From: Kumtagia sp052180275 | GTDB taxonomy: Bacteria; Pseudomonadota; Alphaproteobacteria; Rhizobiales; Rhizobiaceae | Length of the DNA: 64,000 nt | Assembly: GCF_052180275.1 (NCBI RefSeq) | Contig: NZ_CP197465.1 | Location: 6,386,001-6,450,000 of the forward strand | Direction: 5' to 3' | Shown here: in pieces, positions 50,749-59,280 of the stretch | Layout of the letters: every line of letters begins with the position of its first letter | How positions within the stretch are numbered: position 1 is the stretch's first letter | Notes under the pieces: model-generated | What the model saw: the letters and a program-made list of their open reading frames with translations, nothing else | Told to the model about the DNA's origin: nothing | Database searches by the model: none | Program-made: the position numbers and the translations under genes

Positions 50749-51603
50749 ATGAGACGCGAGCCGCCGCAAAAGCTCGCCGATTACACGCCGCTGGTATTCC
50801 CCAGCCTGATGCTGATCGTCTTCTTCGTCATTCCGTTCTCGACGATGATCGCCGTCAGCTTCTTCCAGCGCGACCCGGCCGGCTTCTACAAGACGGCCTT
50901 CGTATTCGACAATTACGCGCGTTTCCTGTCGCTGTTCTTCGGCCGTGTGCTCGGCTTCTCGCTGCTTCTCTCCGTCCTGGTGGCTGTCTGCTGCGTCGTC
51001 ATCGCCTTCCCCTTCACCTACCTTTTGACCAAGCAATCCCGAAAAGTGCAGACGGTGTGGCTGGTCTGCCTGCTGTCGGTATTGTCGCTGTCGGAGGTCA
51101 TCATCGGCTTCTCCTGGTCGACGCTGTTTTCGCGCACCGCCGGCATCACCAATCTGTTCGTCTGGCTCGGCCTGATGAGCGCCCCTCTCGCGCTGTCGCC
51201 GTCCTTCGGCGCGGTCATGACCGCCATGGTCTACCAGGCGCTGCCCTATACGATCCTCGTCCTCTACCCCGCTTTGGTGCGGCTCGATCCGACGCTGCTG
51301 GAAGCGGCGCGCACGCTTGGCGCCTCGCCGGTAAAAGCCTTCTTCAACGTCGTCGTGCCGGCGCTGCGCAACACCATCGTCGCCACCATCATCATGGCCT
51401 TCGTCTTCGCGCTTGGCTGCTACCTGCTGCCGCAGATTCTTGGCCGGCCGCAGCACTGGACGCTGTCGGTGCTGATCACCGACCAGGCGATCTACCAGTC
51501 GAACATGCCTTTCGCGGCGGCCATGGCGGTGTTCCTGGTGCTGATCTCGCTCGGGCTGGTCGGGCTGACGCTGCTGGTCGGACGCAAGGAGAATGCGGGA
51601 TGA
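50749..51603 (+). CDS. Polyamine-type ABC transporter permease (PotB-like)
   Basis: A 284-residue permease with six hydrophobic helices (PLVFPSLMLIVFFVIPFSTMIAVSFF first) and the EAA-type ATPase contact ALVRLDPTLLEAARTLGASPVKAFFNVVVPALRN. It imports a polyamine-like solute with PotC. The ATG at 50749 follows the repeat directly; the sequence GAATCCCTCCC before it has no GA-rich ribosome site, so its translation may be poor or rely on readthrough of the upstream in-frame repeat. Its stop overlaps the potC-like start (ATGA-type). Confidence 0.9.
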   Translation: MRREPPQKLADYTPLVFPSLMLIVFFVIPFSTMIAVSFFQRDPAGFYKTAFVFDNYARFLSLFFGRVLGFSLLLSVLVAVCCVVIAFPFTYLLTKQSRKVQTVWLVCLLSVLSLSEVIIGFSWSTLFSRTAGITNLFVWLGLMSAPLALSPSFGAVMTAMVYQALPYTILVLYPALVRLDPTLLEAARTLGASPVKAFFNVVVPALRNTIVATIIMAFVFALGCYLLPQILGRPQHWTLSVLITDQAIYQSNMPFAAAMAVFLVLISLGLVGLTLLVGRKENAG

Positions 51604-52388
51604 GCGCCAAAATGCTTCGCCGGCTGTATTTCTTCGCCGTTGCCTTCTTCCTGGCGCTGCCGCTGGTGGTGGTCGCCGGCGTTTCGGTCAACGTCAAGCA
51701 GGACCTGACCTTCCCGCCGGTCGGCTTCTCGCTCGCCTGGTATGCGCAGATCTTCTCCGATCCGGAATGGCGACGCGCGCTGATCGCCTCGCTGCTGCTC
51801 GCCGTCACCTCGGCGGCGATCGCGGTGGCCATCGCGCTGCCGCTCGCCTGGTTCCTGTGGCGGCGCATCGCGCCATGGGCGAACATTTTTCAACTGCTCG
51901 GCGTCGCGCCCTTCATCCTGCCGCCGGTCATCACCGCGCTCGGCCTGCTCACCTTCTGGGCCTCCAGCGGCCTTTACGGCCAGCCGTGGACGGCGGCGAT
52001 CAGCCACGGCATCTTTTTCGTGACACTTCCGCTGGTGACACTGTCGCTCGGCTTCGCCTCGATCGACCGTTCGCTGGTCGAAGCGGCGTCCACCATGGGC
52101 GCCGACGACCGCACGGTGCTGAAGACCGTGGTACTGCCGCTGATCCTGCCCTATCTCGTCTCGGGGTACGCCTTCGCCTTCGTGCTGTCGCTCAACGAAT
52201 ACATCGTTGCCTACATGACGGTCGGATTCACGGTCGAAACGCTGCCGATAAAAATCTTCAACGCGCTGCGCTACGGCTACACGCCGACCATGGCGGCGGT
52301 GTCGGTGTTTTTCGTGGCAATCGCCGCCCTCGTGTTCGGGCTGATCGCCCGCTTCGGCGACATCCGAAAACTGCTGGGAGCCATGTGA
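51600..52388 (+). CDS. Polyamine-type ABC transporter permease (PotC-like)
   Basis: A 262-residue permease with six helices (MLRRLYFFAVAFFLALPLVVVAGVSV first; FVTLPLVTLSLGFASIDRSLVEAASTMGADDRTVLKTVVLPLI carries the EAA loop). It is the second membrane half of the polyamine-type importer. ATG 51600 overlaps the potB-like stop by 4 nt. Downstream after 92 nt comes the nitrilase-superfamily hydrolase gene, probably in the same operon. Confidence 0.92.
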   Translation: MSAKMLRRLYFFAVAFFLALPLVVVAGVSVNVKQDLTFPPVGFSLAWYAQIFSDPEWRRALIASLLLAVTSAAIAVAIALPLAWFLWRRIAPWANIFQLLGVAPFILPPVITALGLLTFWASSGLYGQPWTAAISHGIFFVTLPLVTLSLGFASIDRSLVEAASTMGADDRTVLKTVVLPLILPYLVSGYAFAFVLSLNEYIVAYMTVGFTVETLPIKIFNALRYGYTPTMAAVSVFFVAIAALVFGLIARFGDIRKLLGAM

Positions 52389-52480
52389 TTGTCGCAGGGC
52401 GTCTGATGGCGCGGCCTCTCGCGGCGATCTGGCAGTTGGGATAAAGACGGCGCACGACGAATACGAATGAGACCGCACCG

Positions 52481-53254
52481 ATGCGCTTAGCCATCCTGCA
52501 AATGCAGGCGAAAGCCGGCGACACCGCCGCCAACCTCGCCCGCATCGAACGCGCGGCGGAAGATGCGGCGGCGCAAGGCGCGCATCTGCTTGTTGCACCG
52601 GAACTTGCCGTTACCGGCTATGGCGCCGGCGCAGCCATGACGACGCTGGCCGAGCCGGCAGATGGCCCCATCGCCCAACGCCTGGCGGCACTGTCGCAGC
52701 GCCTCGGCATCGCGCTTGCCGTGGGCTTCGCCGAACGCGACGGCGGCACAGTCTGGAACAGCGCGCTTTACATCGACGGCGACCGGCCGCCAATCGTCTA
52801 CCGCAAGGCGCATCTCTACGGCCCCTATGAACGCGGCCTGTTCACGCCCGCCCTGCCCACCGCAACTCTGATCGAGCATCGCGGCATCAAGATCGGCATG
52901 CTGATCTGCTACGACGTCGAATTCCCCGAGACCGTGCGCCGCCTGGCGCAGGCGGGTGCGGCACTCGTCATCGTGCCGACCGCGCTGCCGGTCAGCGACC
53001 ATTCGGAACTGATCGCGCGAAAGATGATCCCGGTGCGGGCCTTCGAGAACCAGGTTTTTGTCGCCTATGTCAATCACAGCGGCGCCGACCCGCTGTTCTC
53101 CTTCGCCGGCCTGTCGGTCATCGCAGCGCCCGACGGCTCGCTGCTTGCCGAAGCCGGCGTCGAGGGCGAGGCGCTGCTGGTCGCCGACATCGAGCCGGCC
53201 GAATTTGCGGCGTCGGCGGAAGCGAATACGTATCTCAGGGATTTGCGGGTGTAG
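52481..53254 (+). CDS. Carbon-nitrogen hydrolase (nitrilase-superfamily amidase)
   Basis: A 257-residue nitrilase-superfamily amidase: catalytic E41 (VAPELAVTGYG), K109 (YRKAHLYGPYER) and C143 (GMLICYDVEFPE). It is the right length for short-chain amidases such as N-carbamoylputrescine amidase or 4-guanidinobutyramide hydrolase, but too short for true nitrilases. Following a ureohydrolase and a polyamine transporter, cleavage of an amide in arginine/agmatine/guanidinobutyrate breakdown is the natural reading (inference). It differs from the Nit1 nitrilase by being in another branch of the superfamily. Confidence 0.85.
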   Translation: MRLAILQMQAKAGDTAANLARIERAAEDAAAQGAHLLVAPELAVTGYGAGAAMTTLAEPADGPIAQRLAALSQRLGIALAVGFAERDGGTVWNSALYIDGDRPPIVYRKAHLYGPYERGLFTPALPTATLIEHRGIKIGMLICYDVEFPETVRRLAQAGAALVIVPTALPVSDHSELIARKMIPVRAFENQVFVAYVNHSGADPLFSFAGLSVIAAPDGSLLAEAGVEGEALLVADIEPAEFAASAEANTYLRDLRV

Positions 53255-53380
53255 GGGGCACGGCGGCGGACCACTCCCGCCGCTATACCGCCCCCTGACT
53301 TTAGGGACGGTCAAGTTCTTCGAGGCGCCAAACTCGCACTGCCCCTGGCCCTTCGCTATGGCTCCGGGCGTTCGTCGCTC

Positions 53381-53404
53381 GAAAAGCCAAATCGTTGGCT
53401 TTTC
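53381..53404. repeat. Perfect hairpin GAAAAGCCAA-ATCG-TTGGCTTTTC
   Basis: A perfect 10-bp stem with a four-base loop in the convergent gap between the amidase and MATE genes. Flanking GTCCGCTGCGCGGACC is itself palindromic. Together they look like a REP-type repeat and could end both transcripts, as the arms also give A- and T-rich ends on each strand. Confidence 0.6.
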
Positions 53405-53425
53405 GTCCGCTGCGCGGACCGCTCC

Positions 53426-54835
53426 TCACCCAAAAGCCCGCCTCTCGTCCATCAGCCCCAGCCGCCCCCGCCGCAGCCAGCGGGTGAGCAGCAGCGCCGC
53501 CACCACGACCAGCCCGGCCGACAGGCCGATCCAGATGCCGTTGCCCTTCAGCCCCAGCGGGAAGGCGAGCAGCACGCCGAGCGGCAGGCCGACGCCCCAA
53601 TAGCCGATGGCCGCGTAGACCATCGGCACCTTCGTGTCGTGCAGGCCGCGCAGCATGCCGGAGCCGACCGCCTGCGCGCCGTCGGCGATCTGGAAAAGGC
53701 CGGCGAAGGCGAGGAAGGTGACCGCCAGCGCGATCACCTCGGCATTCTCCGGCGCGCCCATGTCGATGAAGGCGCCGATCAACAGGTTCGGCACGGTAAT
53801 CATGGTCAGCGCCATCAGCGCCATGAACCCGACGCCGATGACGTAAGCCGTCCAGCCGGCGCGGGCGATCCCGTCAGGATCGCGGGCGCCAAAAGCCAGT
53901 CCGACCCGCACCGTCACCGCCTGGTTCAGCCCAAGCGGCACCATGAAGGAGATCGAGGCGATCTGGATGGCGATCGCGTGCGCCGCCAGCGAAGCCGGCG
54001 AGATCAGCCCCATCAGCAGCGCTGCCGCGTTGAAGATCGTCACCTCGAAAGCCAGAATGCCGGCGATCGGCAGGCCGAGCTTCAGCAGCGCCTTGAAGCG
54101 CGGCCAGTCGGCCCGCCAGAAGCGGCCGAACATCCTGTAGCGGCGGAATTTCTTCTCCAGCGCAACCACACAGGCCAGGCCGACGAACATGAAGGCGCTG
54201 GCCAGCGAGGTCGCCAGCCCGGCGCCGGCGACGCCCATCGCCGGCAGGCCGAGATGGCCGAACATCAGGCACCAGGCCAGCACCGCGTTCAGCACCACCG
54301 CCAGGAAGACGATGACCAGCGCCCAGCCCGGCCGCTCCAGCGCCGAGATGAACGAGCGCAGCACGATATAGCCGTAGAAGGGCAGCACCGCCCACTGCAG
54401 CCAGCGCACATAGGTGCCGGCCTGCGCGGCGAGCTCGGGTTCCTGCCCCATCCATTTCAGCAGCGCCTCGGCGTTCCACAGGAAGATCCAGATCGGGATC
54501 GAGATCAGCACGGCCAGCCACAGGCCCTGGCGCACGGTGCGGCGCACGTCGCGCACCGAATGGCGCTTGCGGCCGAGTTCCGTCGCGATCATCGGCGAGG
54601 TCGCCAGCATCAGGCCGAGGCCGAAGATCAGCGGCATGAAATAGAGGTTGACGCCGAGCGCGCCCGCGGCCAGCGCCTGCGCGCCCAGCCGGCCCATCAG
54701 CATCACGTCGGTGGCGTTCATCGCCGTCTGGCCGAGATTGGTGAGGATCATCGGCCAGCTCAAAGCCAGCATCGCCTTCACTTCGCCACGCCACGGATTT
54801 TCCGACGCTCGCGCGCCGGCCTCGATCGCAGTCAT
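53426..54835 (-). CDS. MATE family efflux transporter (NorM type)
   Basis: A 469-residue MATE exporter with two six-helix bundles: MLALSWPMILTNLGQTAMNATDVMLMGRLG opens the first, LPIAGILAFEVTIFNAAALLMGLI the second, with VPLGLNQAVTVRVGLAFGARDPDG as the family signature. It exports cationic drugs or metabolites in exchange for Na+ or H+. It stands alone between the convergent polyamine operon and the sugar kinase gene on the same strand, with 231 nt upstream holding no gene. Confidence 0.92.
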   Translation of the reverse strand: MTAIEAGARASENPWRGEVKAMLALSWPMILTNLGQTAMNATDVMLMGRLGAQALAAGALGVNLYFMPLIFGLGLMLATSPMIATELGRKRHSVRDVRRTVRQGLWLAVLISIPIWIFLWNAEALLKWMGQEPELAAQAGTYVRWLQWAVLPFYGYIVLRSFISALERPGWALVIVFLAVVLNAVLAWCLMFGHLGLPAMGVAGAGLATSLASAFMFVGLACVVALEKKFRRYRMFGRFWRADWPRFKALLKLGLPIAGILAFEVTIFNAAALLMGLISPASLAAHAIAIQIASISFMVPLGLNQAVTVRVGLAFGARDPDGIARAGWTAYVIGVGFMALMALTMITVPNLLIGAFIDMGAPENAEVIALAVTFLAFAGLFQIADGAQAVGSGMLRGLHDTKVPMVYAAIGYWGVGLPLGVLLAFPLGLKGNGIWIGLSAGLVVVAALLLTRWLRRGRLGLMDERRAFG

Positions 54836-55066
54836 TTCCGTCGTCTTTCAGATCGCGGCGCGTCGGCATTTTTCTGCCGGAAGCCGAAGTTTCGGCACGG
54901 AATTCTTCAAATTCCACGCTGCCGAGGCGTTTTGTCTGAAAAACCCGAAAATGGCAAGAAGGGAAGAGGCCGGTTCGGTTGAGCCAGGCGGCTACGCGAA
55001 GCAGATCGCGTTCGGATTCACGTTCCTTCGCATCGCCTCGCCGACCTGCCCCTCATAACATGCACA

Positions 55067-56650
55067 TCACTCCATCCCCTCGATCACCTGCCGCTGCCGC
55101 TGCATCTCCAGGAAAATCCGGTAATCGCGGTCATAGCGCCCTTTCGCCGCCGCGTCGGGCAACCGTTCGCGCTCCTGCGGGCGCATCGCCTGGGTCGCCT
55201 TCGCAAGTCCTTGGAACATCCCCGCACCCGTCGCCGCCGCCATCGCCGTGCCGAGCAGCACACCCTCGTCGAGCGCCGGCTCGACCAGCCGGCAGCCGGT
55301 GGCGTCGGCGTAGAGTTCCATCAGCAGCGGGTTTTTCGTATGACCGCCGGTGACATGCAGCGTGTCGATCGGCTGGCCGGCGGCCCGCATCGCCTCGACG
55401 ATCTGGCGCGCGCCAAGCGCGATGCCGACGCAGGTGCGCCAGTAAAGCCGGCAGAGCCCGTCGAAGGAGGCGTCTAGCGACAGGCCGGAAATGACGCCAA
55501 GGGCTGCCGGCTCCGCCAGCGGCGAGCGGTTTCCGTGGAAATCCGGCACTATGTGCAGCCGTCTCGCAAAATCCTCGCCCTCGGCGGCGCGCAATTCCGC
55601 GACGCGCGCCGCGATCGCCCGATGCCGCTCGGCCGTCGGCTCGCCGCCCGCGCCATGCACGCGCACCACATGGTCGAGCAGCGCGCCGGTGGCCGACTGC
55701 CCGCCCTCGGTCATCCAGAAGCCCGGCAGCATCGGTCCGAAATACGGTCCCCAGAACCCGTCCAGCGCCAGCGGCTGCCGCGACATGGTCATTACGCAGC
55801 TCGACGTTCCCGCCACCAGAACCGCCCGGCCCGCAGCGGCCTGCGCATCGAGCGCGCGGGCGCCGAACACGCCGAGCGCCCCGGCAAAGGCATCGACCAT
55901 TCCCGAAGCCACCCTGCACTGCGGCGACAGGCCGAGTTCCGCCGCGGCCTCGGCCGTCAGCGGCCCCAGATCGGCGCCGACAGGCGTCGGCCACACCGGC
56001 GGCCCGCCTTTGTCAAGAAGATCGGACAGGCCGACCGCGTCGAGGAAATCGCGCCGCCATCCATCGGCCTCATGCGCAAGGAAGGTCCACTTGCAGGTCG
56101 TGGTGCACAGCGAGCGCGCCGTCGACCCGCTGGCCCGCCAGGTCAGGAAATCGGCGAGATCGAACAGTTGGCCGCTTGCGGCCCAGATGTCGGGCAGATG
56201 CCGCTTCAGCCACATCGCCTTGGGGACCTGCATTTCCGGCGACATCACGCCGCCGTGGAATTTCAGAACCGGGTGGTCCGTTGCCGTGCATTCGGCGGCC
56301 TCGGCAAGCGCACGATGATCGAGCCAGGCGATGGTATCGCGGCCGGGCGCACCGCCGGCCGAGACCGGCAAAGGCAAGCCGCCCCGGTCGCGCACGACAA
56401 GCGAGCAGGTGGCGTCGAACCCGATTCCCGCCACGTCCCCGGCATCCGTGCCGGCTCTTTCCCGCGCCTGACGCACCGCCGCGCAGACCGCGCTCCAGAT
56501 CTCCTCGGACGAATGCTCGGCGCGCCCCGCCGCCGGCTCATGCAACGCAATGGGATGTTCGCTGCGCCCGAGCAGCGCGCCGCTCGTGTCGAAAATGCCC
56601 GCCCGTGCGCTCTTCGTCCCGACGTCGACGGCGCACACCAGTTTCGGCAT
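55067..56650 (-). CDS. FGGY-family pentulose kinase (ribulokinase/xylulokinase-like)
   Basis: A 527-residue FGGY sugar kinase: CAVDVGTKSARAGIFD opens the first actin-like domain, YDRDYRIF near the end and the ATP motifs VLVAGTSSCVMTMSR and GGHTKNPLLMELYAD in the second. The catalytic Asp region is GMVDAFAGALG. The sequence is of the 5-carbon carbohydrate kinase type (D-ribulose, L-ribulose or xylulose). In a sorbitol/mannitol operon fructose, not a pentulose, is the main product, so D-ribulose or xylulose from other pentitols may be the substrate. Upstream 336 nt contain a palindrome. The open frame to 56728 is excluded. Confidence 0.85.
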   Translation of the reverse strand: MPKLVCAVDVGTKSARAGIFDTSGALLGRSEHPIALHEPAAGRAEHSSEEIWSAVCAAVRQARERAGTDAGDVAGIGFDATCSLVVRDRGGLPLPVSAGGAPGRDTIAWLDHRALAEAAECTATDHPVLKFHGGVMSPEMQVPKAMWLKRHLPDIWAASGQLFDLADFLTWRASGSTARSLCTTTCKWTFLAHEADGWRRDFLDAVGLSDLLDKGGPPVWPTPVGADLGPLTAEAAAELGLSPQCRVASGMVDAFAGALGVFGARALDAQAAAGRAVLVAGTSSCVMTMSRQPLALDGFWGPYFGPMLPGFWMTEGGQSATGALLDHVVRVHGAGGEPTAERHRAIAARVAELRAAEGEDFARRLHIVPDFHGNRSPLAEPAALGVISGLSLDASFDGLCRLYWRTCVGIALGARQIVEAMRAAGQPIDTLHVTGGHTKNPLLMELYADATGCRLVEPALDEGVLLGTAMAAATGAGMFQGLAKATQAMRPQERERLPDAAAKGRYDRDYRIFLEMQRQRQVIEGME

Positions 56651-56763
56651 CAGGCGGAATGCTTTCGCGGAGCCCGGCTCGTGCAGCCGCAAATCGTGCG
56701 AGCAGATGTTGCCGCTGGGCTGGAACACCTCTTATTGGATCTCGCTTCGCGCGCCCGACATTG

Positions 56764-56864
56764 CCAAGCTGGAACACCCCTCATCCGTCTCGCTGCGCTC
56801 GACACCTTCTCCCACAAGGGGAGAAGGTGTCGAGGCGAAGCCGAGACGGATGAGGGGTGCTTGG
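56764..56864. repeat. Palindromic repeat with CTTCTCCCACAAGGGGAGAAG core
   Basis: The 336-nt gap between the HAD and kinase genes holds no gene but a hairpin: CACCCCTCATCCGTCTCG (56775-56792) pairs perfectly with 56842-56859, and an inner stem CACCTTCTCCC/GGGGAGAAGGTG closes near 56805-56830. The outer CCAAG...CTTGG adds pairing. Same family as 60791-60929. Confidence 0.85.
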
Positions 56865-56986
56865 CAATGCCGGTCGAGCGACGGGTGCTCCAACCAGGCA
56901 AAGATATCGCGCTTGCCTGCCCCGCCCTCAAAAGGAGCTGTCCGGCTTCGATCCCTGGAGGAGAGAAAACCAAATCCATTGCGCGC

Positions 56987-57670
56987 TTAGCCGGCTCTCG
57001 CTTGCGATCCGGAGCGCGCGACGAGCTCGGGCAGCCGAGCCATGTCGTCGAAGACCAGATCGGGTCCCAACGCTGCCAGCGCCGCCGCCAACCCAGCCTT
57101 GCCGGCGTGCGAACCGCCGGTGAAGCCGAAGACGCGCATGCCGGCGGCCTTCGCGGCCTCGACCCCGGCGGGGCTGTCCTCGACGACGATGCAGGCGGCA
57201 GGCGGCGCGCCCATGTCGCGGGCCGCATGCAGGAACAGGTCGGGGGCCGGCTTGCCTCTCTCCACCATGGTCGCACTGTACAGGTTCGGCTCCAGCAATT
57301 CCAGCAGCCCGGTCGTGGCGAGAGACAGCCGGATACGCTCCAGCGTGCCGGAGGACGCGACGCAGCAAGGCATGTCCAGCCGGCGCAGCGCATCGGCCAT
57401 GCCGGGCATGGGCTGCAGCTCCTCGGTAAACCGCCGCCGCATCTCGCGGCGCGCGATCAGAAGGTGGTCCTCGGTGACGGTGAAGCCGAAATCGCTAAGC
57501 AGGACGGCGCGCACGCTGGCCATCGAGCGGCCGAGGAAATGCAGATAGGCCGCCTCCTCGCTCACCGCGCCGCCCGCGCCGGTGATGACGCCGAGCAGCA
57601 CCGACATGGAGATCGGCTCGCTGTCGACCAGAACGCCGTCGCAGTCGAAGATGATCAGCCTGGGATTCAT
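56987..57670 (-). CDS. HAD-superfamily phosphatase (sugar-phosphate type)
   Basis: A 227-residue HAD hydrolase: nucleophile motif LIIFDCDGVLVDSEPIS, motif II VASSGT, the Lys of GKPAPDLFLHA and motif IV VVEDSPAGVEAAKAAGM, with a helical cap at residues about 17-80. Phosphoglycolate- or sugar-phosphate phosphatase-like (beta-phosphoglucomutase subfamily). It lies between the sorbitol/mannitol genes and the FGGY kinase, a frequent neighbour in smo loci, where it may clear excess sugar phosphates. Start ATG 57670 (MNPRLIIFD); the longer frame to 57775 is excluded. Confidence 0.85.
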   Translation of the reverse strand: MNPRLIIFDCDGVLVDSEPISMSVLLGVITGAGGAVSEEAAYLHFLGRSMASVRAVLLSDFGFTVTEDHLLIARREMRRRFTEELQPMPGMADALRRLDMPCCVASSGTLERIRLSLATTGLLELLEPNLYSATMVERGKPAPDLFLHAARDMGAPPAACIVVEDSPAGVEAAKAAGMRVFGFTGGSHAGKAGLAAALAALGPDLVFDDMARLPELVARSGSQARAG

Positions 57671-57784
57671 GCCGACTTGCACTGTCCGCGCGGGTCGGCT
57701 CTTCGGCGAAACACCACGACGGCTGGCCGCCTTTCCGGAAGGGCGTAAGAGAATCCAGCCTGCCGTCGGCGCCACATGACCATT

Positions 57785-58093
57785 CTACCCCTTGAGGAAG
57801 GCAAACTTGGACGTCAGTTGCCCCGTGCGGATCAGTTCGTTCACGTCGTATTGCGTGATGCGCCCGTCGGCCACGCCTGCCGCCAAACGCTCGCAAAACA
57901 CTTTTGCAAGCCCTTCCCGCCGCACGCCCATGTAAGTCATCGCGTGCTCTTTGAACTTGGCATTCGCAGCCTCAACCTGCCGCACGCAGCTGGCCATCAT
58001 CCTCTCGGGTTTATTCTTCAAATCGTCCTGGAGTGTCGAGCATCCGCAAAGCGTGGCGGATACTGCAATCAGAATAAGGCTCTTCGAATTCAT
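57785..58093 (-). CDS. Small lipoprotein, unknown function
   Basis: A 102-residue probable lipoprotein: MNSKSLILIAVSATLCGC with a lipobox ending at C18, then a charged helix (QDDLKNKPERMMASCVRQVEAANAKFKEHAMTYMGV region) and two further Cys. GAGG 8 nt before ATG 58093 fixes the start. It is not a typical smo-operon member, so it may be an insertion of an unrelated gene, in a gap of about 115 nt from the HAD gene and 120 nt from the SDR. I do not know the function. Confidence 0.7.
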   Translation of the reverse strand: MNSKSLILIAVSATLCGCSTLQDDLKNKPERMMASCVRQVEAANAKFKEHAMTYMGVRREGLAKVFCERLAAGVADGRITQYDVNELIRTGQLTSKFAFLKG

Positions 58094-58213
58094 CCCCAAC
58101 CCTCTAGGCCGGTCGCGGCGGTGATCGACCGGCAAACGTGATTCCCCACCACCTCTCAACCTAGCCGCGAATTTGAACCAACGTCCACAAGCGCCACGGC
58201 CGCGGACCGGACC

Positions 58214-59005
58214 TCATACCGTCTTCAGCATGCCGCCATCGACGTAGTAGGTCGCGCCGACGGAATAGCTCGCCCGCTCCGAGCACAGGAACACGAAGAA
58301 GTCAGCCAGTTCCTCGACCGTGCCAAACCGCTTGATCGGTGCGAACTCGTCGGCCACCGATTGCAGGTAGCCCTGCCAGTCGCCGCCGGAATTGGCCGTC
58401 AGCTTCTTCGCGGTGTTGACCCAGTCGGGCGTGAGAATCAGGCCGGGATTGACGGTGTTGACGCGGATGTTGTCCTTGATCACCTCGTTGGCGAGGTTTT
58501 TGGAGAACATCAGAAGCGCGGCCTTGGTGACGTTGTAGATCGGCTCGTACCACAGCGGCTGCACGGCGCAGATCGAGGCATTGTGCAGGATCGCGCCGCC
58601 GCCCCGCGCCTTCATCATCGGCACGAAACCGCGCGCCAGCCGCACCGCGGCCATGACGTGCAGTTCCCAATAGGCCTGCCATTTCTCGTCCGGCGCCTCC
58701 ATGATCGTTTCGTTCGATCCGGTCCCCGCGTTGTTGACCAGAATGTCGGCGCCGCCGAAATTCTCGTTCGCCGCCGCGATCAGTTCCTGCGCCCCCTCAA
58801 CGGTCGCCACGTCGCAGGTGACGGGCACGGCGGTCACGCCATAGGTCTCGGCGATCCGTCCGGCCTCCGCCGCCAGCCGCTCGCCCTGGCGCGCAGCCAG
58901 CAGGAGATGCGTGCCCTCGCGCGCAAACGCCTCGGCGACCCCCAGCCCGATGCCGATCGACCCGCCGGTGATCGCCGCCACCTTGTCCTTCAGTCCGAGA
59001 TCCAT
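58214..59005 (-). CDS. Short-chain dehydrogenase/reductase
   Basis: A 263-residue classical SDR: cofactor motif TGGSIGIGLGVAEAF, ILVNNAGTG, catalytic S (LHNASICAV) and Y-x3-K (YNVTKAA), GLILTPDW and YYVDGGMLKTV at the end. It lies downstream of mannitol dehydrogenase on the same strand. A polyol or sugar oxidase role is likely by context. ATG 59005 follows GGAGG. It is a different SDR clade from SmoS at 60935. Confidence 0.88.
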   Translation of the reverse strand: MDLGLKDKVAAITGGSIGIGLGVAEAFAREGTHLLLAARQGERLAAEAGRIAETYGVTAVPVTCDVATVEGAQELIAAANENFGGADILVNNAGTGSNETIMEAPDEKWQAYWELHVMAAVRLARGFVPMMKARGGGAILHNASICAVQPLWYEPIYNVTKAALLMFSKNLANEVIKDNIRVNTVNPGLILTPDWVNTAKKLTANSGGDWQGYLQSVADEFAPIKRFGTVEELADFFVFLCSERASYSVGATYYVDGGMLKTV

Positions 59006-59109
59006 GAAATCCTCCCCGCTCGTCGACCGGCGCGACGCTATTTCAGCCCCGCGATTCTGGAAAGCGTTGTCCAAGGGCAAGAGGCAACGGCCAACATTTT
59101 GGATGGTCA

Positions 59110-59247
59110 GCGCCCTACGTTGCCTCCCTCTGTCCTGCCGGACATCTCCTCCTCAAGGGGGGAGATTGGCCGTCATCGGCGCCGCTTCCAATCTCCCCCC
59201 TTGAGGGGGAGATGTCCGGCAGGACAGAGGGGGGCAACGTAGAGTGC
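59110..59247. repeat. Long palindromic element, copy D (intergenic, short loop)
   Basis: A shorter copy (138 nt) with the same core (CTGTCCTGCCGGACATCTCC) and a short loop. Its outer stem CGCCCTACGTTG pairs with CAACGTAGAGTGC and resembles copy A. It is in the gap between the SDR and mannitol dehydrogenase genes and overlaps no gene. Confidence 0.92.
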
Positions 59248-59280
59248 CGACGGCCGCGATACCCAAGACTTTGCGAACTC

